From the NCBI GenBank assembly GCA_937900415.1, contig CALCEY010000010.1, positions 186,001 to 250,000 of the forward strand: a DNA stretch of 64,000 nucleotides. The letters run 5' to 3'. The DNA is from an uncultured Clostridia bacterium. Its GTDB lineage: Bacteria > Bacillota > Clostridia > Peptostreptococcales > Anaerovoracaceae. The stretch's first letter is position 1. The number at the start of each line of letters is the position of its first letter. The notes beneath the pieces are model-generated. The model was not told the origin of the DNA and did not search any database. It saw only the letters and a program-made list of their open reading frames with translations. This document shows, piece by piece, positions 16,813 to 23,796 of the stretch. A program made the translations under genes and the position numbers.

Positions 16813-18237
16813 CTAAAACGCCCAATCCGTAACTACACCTATTGCCAATACTATAAAGGTCCATGCCGACCATTTGAGAAACATAGGTAAAACGAATTTG
16901 AACCATTTATCATAGGATATGCCGGCAATTGCAAGACATGCAAGGGTAGTAGGGTGCGTAGGTATTATCATGTTTCCGAAATAATCCGCCGCAGTAAATG
17001 CATGTACAGCCACCTGCCTTGACAAGTCAGATAAGTCTGCAAGAGGCGTCAGTATCGGCATCATGACCATGGCCTGTCCCGTAGAGGAAGGTACGAAAAA
17101 GTTTACTATAATCTGCGAAATATATATTCCCCAAGCTGCCAGAATTCCGTTTAAGTGACTTAACGGTATGGATATAGCATAAACGATAGTATCCATTATC
17201 TGCCCTTCACTTATGACGAATATTATCGCCCTTGACAACGCAAGCAGGATGGCTGCTTGAGCCATTGTTGCAGCATTCTCAAGGAAAATCTTTACCGTTT
17301 CATCAAAGGAGCCTCTGTTGGTTATCAGACCTACCACTATAGCCATGGCGAAAAAAATAGCCGACATGTGCTCAAACCACCAGCCCCATTTATATACTCC
17401 CACAGCCATGAGAGATATTCCGGCTATCAGTATTACAAGGGTAATGCTCCTTGCAGCCGTCATTTTATAGGATTGCAGGTCGACAACTTCTTTCTTTATT
17501 TTATCTTCGTCAAGCTTTAACGCCTGTTCTTTCTTGTCGTATTTTACTGCGCCGGCTTCCTGTCTTTTTTTCTTTTCCTTATGTGCGTATGAAAGAACGT
17601 GATGGATTGATATTGCAACCGCTCCGACGCAGCCTATCGTTCTTAATCCCATTCCCGAAAGCAGTTCCACTCCGGCCACCTTCTGCGCTATCATCGTGTT
17701 GAAAGGCCCTATTATGGCAAAGCCTCCCGCACCGTATATTCCAAGCAGCAAAACGCCTACTGCCGTTATCTTATCGTATCCCAGAGACAAAGCTATGGAT
17801 ACAAGCAACGGCACGAACACTATCAGTTCCTCTGCCATTCCCAAAAATGTAGATGCCGCACTGAACAAAAGCATCAATATTACGAAGATTATGTCGCTTC
17901 TATTTCCTGTTTTTCTTGCTATAGCTCCTATCCCTGCATGAATTGCTCCTGAATTTATTATGACGCCCATCGAGCCGCCTATGATAAATACTATGGCGAT
18001 TATGTCGACCACGTCTAAAAATCCCCAGTACGGAGCTTCAAGAAGCTTTGCCGGCGAAACCGGCGCCTGTTCTATATAATGAAAAGAGCCTGCAATTACT
18101 CCTTCTCTTCCGGTAGCCTCATTGATTTCTCTGTCAAATTGACCTGCCGGGATTATATATGTCAGTATCCCCATAACAAGGACTACGATAAGCAACAACG
18201 TCGCCGTATTCGGAAATTTAAATTTTTTCTTTCCCAT
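16813..18237 (-). CDS. YfcC-family carrier (ion transporter superfamily)
   Basis: A 474-residue, strongly hydrophobic membrane protein with 11-13 predicted helices. It opens with FPNTATLLLIVVLVMGILTYIIPAG, typical of the YfcC/C4-dicarboxylate anaerobic carrier group, and has the conserved FVPSSTGQAMVMMPILTPLADL in the second half. Relatives move amino acids or carboxylates, often as exchangers. Its place between a crotonase and a SucCD pair suggests it imports the acid processed by these enzymes or exports the product. Confidence 0.88.
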   Translation of the reverse strand: MGKKKFKFPNTATLLLIVVLVMGILTYIIPAGQFDREINEATGREGVIAGSFHYIEQAPVSPAKLLEAPYWGFLDVVDIIAIVFIIGGSMGVIINSGAIHAGIGAIARKTGNRSDIIFVILMLLFSAASTFLGMAEELIVFVPLLVSIALSLGYDKITAVGVLLLGIYGAGGFAIIGPFNTMIAQKVAGVELLSGMGLRTIGCVGAVAISIHHVLSYAHKEKKKRQEAGAVKYDKKEQALKLDEDKIKKEVVDLQSYKMTAARSITLVILIAGISLMAVGVYKWGWWFEHMSAIFFAMAIVVGLITNRGSFDETVKIFLENAATMAQAAILLALSRAIIFVISEGQIMDTIVYAISIPLSHLNGILAAWGIYISQIIVNFFVPSSTGQAMVMMPILTPLADLSDLSRQVAVHAFTAADYFGNMIIPTHPTTLACLAIAGISYDKWFKFVLPMFLKWSAWTFIVLAIGVVTDWAF

Positions 18238-18287
18238 AACTGCTCTCCTTCTACTACAGCGAGTAAAATCTTATTCTATGCCATTCG

Positions 18288-19088
18288 TTATTTTTTTGCG
18301 AAATATTCGTCTCTCCATGCCAGAGCCGCTTTCACGCCCTGTTCATCTACTATGCGATTGAATTCTATAACCTCGTCTGTCTTAAGAACCTTGAAATACA
18401 AAGCCAAGTCCACCCAGCTTTCAAGGGAAGTTCTGAATCCCGCCGTTTCAAAGATCTTGTTTATTCCTCTTTTCTGCATGAAAAGCGCCGGCGGAGAAAT
18501 TTTTATAAGCTTATCAGCCAGTTTTTCCACTTCTTCTTCAAGTTTGTCTTCAGGATATGCTCTTGTGATCAGCCCTATTTCCGCAGCCTCTTTTCCCGTT
18601 ATTTTCTCTCCTGTAAGAAGCAGCTCTTTTCCTTTTCTCAAACCGCAGACCCATGGAATCATAAGAAATGCCGGATTCTCTCCGAACTGAATCTCAGGTT
18701 CTCCTATGAGAAGATCCTCTGTTCCTATCAGATAGTCGCATGGAAGCGCCAGCTCGCAGGCTCCTCCGAGGCAATACTTGTGAAGCTGAGCGATAAACGG
18801 TTTGCTGGAATTCCATATCTTCCACCGATTGTCGTTGGATACTCCGATTTCTCTTCTCTCCTGCAAAATAGTTATGTCGCTTTCGTCCTGACCCAAATCA
18901 TATCCGGCTGAAAAGGCTTTTCCGTTTCCCTTTAATATAACTACCCTTATCTCTTCATCTGCTTCTATCTCATCAAGGAGTTTTCCTATTCTCCTGTACA
19001 TATCCATAGATAGTGCGTTAAGCTTTTCCGGTCTGTTTAAGATTAAATACGCCTTATGTCCTTTTTTCTCCAGTAATACCTGTTCCAT
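18288..19088 (-). CDS. Enoyl-CoA hydratase/isomerase (crotonase) family enzyme
   Basis: A 266-residue crotonase-fold protein. The oxyanion-hole Gly is in GGACE. Both catalytic acids of hydratases seem kept: Glu in GGACELALPCD and Glu in GEPEIQFG. The following segment NPAFLMIPW replaces the usual GxxPGAGGTQRL of beta-oxidation hydratases, so the substrate is likely unusual. GGAGGAAAG precedes the ATG, and a clear promoter lies upstream, making it the first gene of a four-gene operon. It acts on a CoA thioester, plausibly one released or made by the SucCD-like ligase. Confidence 0.9.
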   Translation of the reverse strand: MEQVLLEKKGHKAYLILNRPEKLNALSMDMYRRIGKLLDEIEADEEIRVVILKGNGKAFSAGYDLGQDESDITILQERREIGVSNDNRWKIWNSSKPFIAQLHKYCLGGACELALPCDYLIGTEDLLIGEPEIQFGENPAFLMIPWVCGLRKGKELLLTGEKITGKEAAEIGLITRAYPEDKLEEEVEKLADKLIKISPPALFMQKRGINKIFETAGFRTSLESWVDLALYFKVLKTDEVIEFNRIVDEQGVKAALAWRDEYFAKK

Positions 19089-19153
19089 CGTCTTTCCTCC
19101 ATTTTTCTAAGCAATACAGTTATAACCTTTACAGCGCTGTTTACTTGAAAAAA

Positions 19154-19182
19154 GTATAATCCCCGCTTCATCTATCTGTAAA
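19154..19182 (-). promoter_or_regulatory. Promoter of the crotonase-yfcC-sucCD operon
   Basis: Minus-strand TTTACA (19182-19177) and TTATAC (19159-19154) with a 17-base spacer, about 65 bases before the crotonase start. Confidence 0.65.
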
Positions 19183-19269
19183 ATGATAAAAAATAATCGG
19201 AATCATTGGGAAAACAAATGGATAATAATTACATTTTACCGCCGGTCGCCATCAAAATCTCTGTTGCGG

Positions 19270-19316
19270 CAACAAAAAACTATCTCCGCGTGATCCGCGG
19301 AGATAGTTTTTTGTTG
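19270..19316. terminator. Very strong bidirectional hairpin
   Basis: A perfect 21-bp stem (19270-19290 with 19296-19316) with a five-base loop and A6/T6 runs inside the arms. It lies downstream of the leftward secreted-protein genes, so on the minus strand it acts as their terminator. It also insulates the crotonase operon. Confidence 0.9.
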
Positions 19317-19351
19317 CAGGTAGCAATGTCTAAACAATCAATTCCTATTTT

Positions 19352-20005
19352 TTAGGTACAGTAATCGTGTTCATAAAAGTATTTATAATGATTACTTGTT
19401 GTAGTTGTGCTTGCATTAAATGAAACTGTAATTAATTGGTTTATGCCAGCATTTACACCAATGCCTCCGCTTGAAGTTGTTGTTCCGTTGTCATAAAAAT
19501 CACCATTTATAACATACTCTATTTTCTGCGTACTGCGTAGCCATACTTTTACAGTTCCCTGAAATTGTTTTGACATAGTCGGATTAGAACCGGATCTAAC
19601 AAGTTCTACATTATAAATTGAAAGTATATTAAAAAAATGTCCGCCGGCAGCAACCTGACAGTAAAATTCCAAATGCGGCCTATATGAGCCAGTTACATCA
19701 AAATATACACTTCTTGCAGTATATTTTATATCTCTTCTTAATTGCGATGCTCTTACATCCTTTGGTAGTGTTGCCAGTGCTTCGTTATAGGTCATATCAT
19801 TTTTATCTGCAATATCACTTACCATTTCATCAAATGTCATTAATTCTGCATCTGCCTTTTCAGGATGTTGTACTAACTCATCTAATGAAATTACGCCATG
19901 TTTTTCATTGTTTATCTTTTCTGTACTTGCGTAAGTAGGTATAGAAAAGCAGCTAAATATAAAACAAAATATTACTACAAACGATATATACCTTTTACTC
20001 TTCAT
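19352..20005 (-). CDS. Secreted protein of unknown function
   Basis: A 217-residue protein with a clear signal peptide (MKSKRYISFVVIFCFIFSCF, cleavage after TYA near residue 26). A short acidic N-terminal region is followed by a Ser/Thr/Gly-rich probable beta domain (about residues 90-217) with one Cys in the middle and one near the end that could form a disulfide. No family was recognised. It overlaps the upstream small membrane-protein gene by four bases (ATGA), so the two form a unit. The A+T content is visibly higher than in the flanking core genes, which suggests accessory origin. Confidence 0.75.
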   Translation of the reverse strand: MKSKRYISFVVIFCFIFSCFSIPTYASTEKINNEKHGVISLDELVQHPEKADAELMTFDEMVSDIADKNDMTYNEALATLPKDVRASQLRRDIKYTARSVYFDVTGSYRPHLEFYCQVAAGGHFFNILSIYNVELVRSGSNPTMSKQFQGTVKVWLRSTQKIEYVINGDFYDNGTTTSSGGIGVNAGINQLITVSFNASTTTTSNHYKYFYEHDYCT

Positions 20006-20232
20006 AATTTCTTCTCATTCCATTTTAATATAAATCCCCAAACGGCTAAAACAATTCCCCCCGTACGCACTGAAGGTATAATTTCTGTAAGCCTCATTTC
20101 AGCATACCTGTAATCGAATATCGAAGCATCTGACTTGACTATGTTCATTAAAAAATCAGGCATAAACGGAGACACCAAAACTATAGCCAAACCTATCCAT
20201 ACAAAGACTGCGCCGCTCATTTTTTCTTTCAT
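20002..20232 (-). CDS. Small two-helix membrane protein
   Basis: A 76-residue protein with two hydrophobic segments (about 8-30 and 55-70) and a short basic C-terminus. AAGGTGAGG lies seven bases before the ATG. It is coupled by a four-base overlap to the secreted protein gene and may assist its export, anchor it or protect against it. No family was recognised. Confidence 0.65.
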   Translation of the reverse strand: MKEKMSGAVFVWIGLAIVLVSPFMPDFLMNIVKSDASIFDYRYAEMRLTEIIPSVRTGGIVLAVWGFILKWNEKKL

Positions 20233-20370
20233 AAATTCGCCTCACCTTCTTTTCTAAAAAACTTAACACATTTTCCTTTAATAGTTTAAAAATATTAATC
20301 CATCTTCTTTCTCACCCCCCTCTAAAGCCTTAAATCACTTTTAAAAGTAACTTATGTTTAAATAAAGAAA

Positions 20371-20401
20371 ACGCATAGTGCCGTTCCTCTAGCCTATGCG
20401 T
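20371..20401 (-). terminator. Hairpin in a 367-base gene-free stretch
   Basis: Stem ACGCATAG/CTATGCGT; on the minus strand it is followed by TTTTCTTTATTT, so it can terminate the M50 protease gene that ends at 20600. The surrounding 20233-20599 is A+T-rich and shows no gene; it must also hold the promoter of the 20002-20232 gene. Confidence 0.6.
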
Positions 20402-20599
20402 CCTGCCAATCCATCTCATTTACTATACTGTCTGTTTACTTATGCCGCTCGATAAATTGTAAAACCGATAAGCTAACCTCTTTTTAAACAAACCGAAGCA
20501 TAAAATATATTTGTTGTAATCATGATAGCATGGTTTTAATCCCGCTGTCAATAGTTTAACAATATCTGTCCGTGATATTTTTGCCTTTCTCCATAAAGC

Positions 20600-21322
20600 C
20601 TACAGCAGCAAATTGATGAAGAAGCCTACAAACGGCGTTAAAATTTTACTCGTTACGTTGAAAATAATAAGCAGCATCAATATATAAAATCCGTTGTTAT
20701 AGACGGTATAGTACCAGCTGTATCTGTCCAGCCGGAAAACCTGCGTCACTATGCCGAAGCCGTCAAGGGGCGGTACGGGCAGCAGATTGAAAACCATCAG
20801 CACCAGATTTATACTCATCATATAATACAAAATCCAAAACAGTATCTCGCTGACGCCTCCGCCGTATATATATCCTCCTGTAGAACTTGCCAGCAGTCTT
20901 ATTCCTCCGGCAGAAAGAGCTGCTATTATAAAATTAGTTACCACTCCTGCCAGTGAAACCATAATTTCACCCGATCTCCTGTGCTTATAATATGACGGAT
21001 TTATCTGAACAGGCTCTCCCCAGCCGAAGCCGGCGAAGAAAAGAGCCAAAAATCCTATGGGATCTATATGGTTCAAAGGATTAAGAGAAAGTCTTCCCTG
21101 AAGCTTAGGCGTAGGATCTCCCAGCCAGTAGGACACGTATCCGTGAGCCGCCTCATGAAAGGTCAGACCGATAATAATTCCCGGCAGCATCATCAGCTGA
21201 TCTAAAAACCATTGGCCTATGTCTCCGGTCGACGATAACATTTTGTTTATCAGGAGAACACATATTATTATCAATATGGCCGGATTAACGTTTCTGAACA
21301 TCCTTCTGAATTTTTCCTTCAT
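20600..21322 (-). CDS. Site-2 protease family (M50) membrane metalloprotease
   Basis: A 240-residue integral membrane protein. The zinc motif HEAAH is in GLTFHEAAHGYVSYWLGD, and the third ligand region is in PPLDGFGIV. About five to six hydrophobic segments are present. There is no PDZ domain, so it belongs to the small M50 group related to SpoIVFB and Rip proteases rather than RseP. These cleave membrane-embedded substrates, and the substrate here is unknown. It is a single gene. Confidence 0.88.
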   Translation of the reverse strand: MKEKFRRMFRNVNPAILIIICVLLINKMLSSTGDIGQWFLDQLMMLPGIIIGLTFHEAAHGYVSYWLGDPTPKLQGRLSLNPLNHIDPIGFLALFFAGFGWGEPVQINPSYYKHRRSGEIMVSLAGVVTNFIIAALSAGGIRLLASSTGGYIYGGGVSEILFWILYYMMSINLVLMVFNLLPVPPLDGFGIVTQVFRLDRYSWYYTVYNNGFYILMLLIIFNVTSKILTPFVGFFINLLL

Positions 21323-21432
21323 CTTTTGCTCCTTTTCAAAAATATTAAATTTATTTTAGCACATTTTCACCTTCGTTTAAATAATATATTGTAATAAAAA
21401 GGCTTATTTGCCTGACTGAAAGGTGGTTTTTT

Positions 21433-21792
21433 ATGAATACATCTCTAGTTTGCATTGACGTTTATACGGTAAACGAAGGCGATACGCTTCATTCCATAGC
21501 AGAAAAATATGATCTGCCTGTCAGCTTACTTATGAGAGTCAACGGCATTGACAATCCGTACAATCTCCAAATAGGGCTTCGTCTCTGCATACCTGGCACT
21601 GAGGATCAGCTTCCCATGCCGCAGCAGTCTCCTGAAAAATGCAAGGTTACTCATACTGTAGCCCCCGGCGATACTCTGTACTTAATAGCTAAAAAACATG
21701 GCGTAAAGCTGGATAACCTGATGAGGGCCAACCCAAGTATCGATCCTTACAACATGCTGATAGGCACTGAGCTTTGCATTCCCCGGAAATAA
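21433..21792 (+). CDS. Protein with two LysM domains
   Basis: A 119-residue protein made almost entirely of two LysM repeats (about residues 10-53 and 71-117), each with the YTV/HTVxxGDTLxxIAxKxG start and a NPxxLxxGxxLCIP end. LysM binds N-acetylglucosamine in peptidoglycan or spore cortex. No signal peptide is visible, as in several spore-coat LysM proteins of Bacilli and Clostridia, so a spore role is possible but unproven. AAGGTGG precedes the ATG. Confidence 0.9.
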   Translation: MNTSLVCIDVYTVNEGDTLHSIAEKYDLPVSLLMRVNGIDNPYNLQIGLRLCIPGTEDQLPMPQQSPEKCKVTHTVAPGDTLYLIAKKHGVKLDNLMRANPSIDPYNMLIGTELCIPRK

Positions 21793-21989
21793 CTTACGCT
21801 GCGGCAGACCGGAGGCTGTGCCGGTCGGCGGCTTAAGAGGATATACGGAGCCGCATCGATTCGGTTCGCAAGTGAATCATGGCTGTCGTCCGGCCTGCAA
21901 TACGAAGCAGCGCTTAATTTTACCGTGTCCGTCAACTCGCCGCCAAACAGTATAAAAGAACCGGTTTGCAGACAAAGTCCCGTATTTCA

Positions 21990-22033
21990 GATAAAATAAT
22001 GGCAGGCACTTTCGTGTCTGCCATTATTTTATC
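21990..22033. terminator. Bidirectional terminator
   Basis: A stem of about 19 bp (arms GATAAAATAATGGCAG... and its complement) with a TTTC loop and A/T-rich ends. It lies between the LysM gene (plus) and the surface-protein gene ending at 22078 (minus). The stretch 21793-21989 holds no convincing gene. Confidence 0.8.
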
Positions 22034-22077
22034 AATTCACATATCTTAGTATATGCCGGAAGTTCTATGAATTTTTG

Positions 22078-23148
22078 TTATTGATTCATCTTCTTTCTGC
22101 CTTTCACCATCAGTGTCAGAGCCGCGCCGCCACTGATAAATAGCAGCATAATCCACATAAGCGGATGATTATTGTCTCCTGACTGGGGGATGTCCGTTCC
22201 CACACCGGGAATGTCATCATTGGTGATCGTCCATTGATTCCCCTGGTGAGAAACGGTTGAGGTAAAGCCTTCCGGCACATTCACTTCGGCAACTGACCAT
22301 TCATATTTATCGTTCAACTGATCCCAGGTATAACTCCAGCCGTTTTTCTCATTCAGTTCCACGATTTCATACCGCTGTCCGTCACGGAGCAGCTCCACCT
22401 GTACAGAAGCAGCGGCTTTTCCGCCGTCATCCAGCGTCCAGACCTTTTCCACCGTCAGGCCGGTATCGCTGTCGGTTTTGGTTTTGGTGTTCGTGATCAT
22501 GAAACCGGTCTGGGCGTCGCCGGTGATCCGGGTCGTGTATCCAGGAACTGCTGTTTCGGATACCGTGTAGGTATAGGCTTGACCATTTTTATCTGCGGTG
22601 GGCAGCGCTTCAAATGTATGGCTCCAGTTGTTCGCCGCCGTCAAGGTTATCGTGTCAATGACTACGCCGTTGCCCAGCAGGTTCACTGTGATGGATGCAG
22701 GACGCTCCTCTTCGCTGTCGCCAGACCACACCTTGGTTACATCCACCGAGGTTGTGGCATCTGTTCCAATGACGATACCGCCGTTGGCGCCGATTCCGCC
22801 GCCTTTGTCTGCGGTATTCCCTGTGATAATCAGGGCAGCTTCCTTTTCAGTCGCATTCTTAACATCGTCAGAGAGCGGAATTGCCTTCAGAGCCAGACAA
22901 TTCTTGTATCCATCCACCGTCACCGGATTGGAATCTGCGCCATCCGCGCCATACCGGGGAGTTGTATCGCTTGTGGTAGGATATACGCCTGTGCCCGGCA
23001 AATAAACTGCCCCATCTTTGTACCATTGGACAATTCCACCGCCCAGCATGCGCATGTATTTTTCTGTTGTGGCTTTGCTTTTCTCCGCTTCCATCAAGGA
23101 TTTTTCATATAACTGTATCATGCTTTCCTGTATTTTTTTACATTTCAT
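22078..23148 (-). pseudogene. Truncated Cna-B surface protein, chimeric at its N-terminus
   Basis: 356 codons. About residues 1-33 (QLYEKSLMEAEKSKATTEKY) resemble the start of tyrosine recombinases of mobile elements, not a signal peptide. From about residue 35 on it becomes a surface protein: a beta-helix-like NTADKGGGIGANGG, two Cna-B type domains (about 132-215 and 225-310, each with a DVTKVW or TVEKVW start) and a C-terminal sorting signal with IPQSG, a hydrophobic span and a KGRKK tail. Without a signal peptide it cannot be exported normally, so it is probably the fused remainder of a larger adhesin. GGAGGG precedes the ATG. The promoter and start belong to the recombinase-like part. Confidence 0.65.
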
Positions 23149-23439
23149 TTTTTATCCCTCCGATAAATATCATTCCTGTTTTTATTGTACCGAATGAATA
23201 AAAAAGAAATATTTTTTGTTTACCCCATTGAATCTCTCCACCATAGGAAGTAGATATTCTTTCTGCTGTACGCTCTCTTAAAGTGGACCATTAAGTTTGA
23301 GGCCGCACTGCCGTTTTCACGGTAATGCGGCTCCTTTCATATCAGATTGTCTTTATCTAAAGTCTTGACCCTCTAAAAGTAAGAGTGAGAAATCGGCGGT
23401 GATGGTGCAGAGCCCCGGTCATGCCTTTCATTCCTTGTC

Positions 23440-23520
23440 CATCAGGCCATGGAGATGTATATATACCGGTTTTGCCCGATGCAGTGCATCGGATTTGTAC
23501 AGCTTATTAAGCCTGCCCAT
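23440..23520 (-). pseudogene. Truncated HTH-type mobile-element protein
   Basis: Begins MGRLNKLYKSDALHRAKPVY and stops after 26 codons. The pattern GRL-LY-SDA-HRA-VY-Y matches the start of helix-turn-helix replication-type proteins of integrative elements, which run to over 100 residues. GGAGG precedes the ATG, so the start of the gene is intact and the rest is lost. Confidence 0.5.
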
Positions 23521-23526
23521 CAGCAT

Positions 23527-23763
23527 TCACCTCCGACTTTGGTTTTTGCGGCGGCGTCCTGCGAGTTCTCGGAAAAGTCTATAGGCTTGCTTCGCCTGTT
23601 TTTCCTATACTTTATCTGATGTGTTTTCGTCTGAGGTTTCCTTTTTTAAGAGCCGGTCGAGATGTTGTTTCTGTATAATACCGTCTATGCTCTCCTTTTC
23701 TCGTCATACTGTACTGCTCGGCTGCCATTATCGTCTGCGGCGTAATTAATGCCTTCTCCAAAA
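23527..23763 (-). pseudogene. Frameshifted remnants upstream of the HTH fragment
   Basis: Open segments in different frames join into plausible coding traces: EKALITPQTIMAAEQYSMT, then after a frame change IDGIIQKQHLDRLLKKETSD, then EKQAKQAYRLFRELAGRRR before a stop at 23527. Together with the HTH fragment they look like a decayed integrative element. The family of these pieces was not recognised. Confidence 0.4.
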
Positions 23764-23796
23764 CAGCTGTTTTTCTGTTTTTCAAGATATTGGCAA

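Noticed and set aside
21747..21935. 62-codon minus-strand frame after the LysM gene
   Set aside because: Overlaps the LysM gene, has no ribosome site and no recognisable family.
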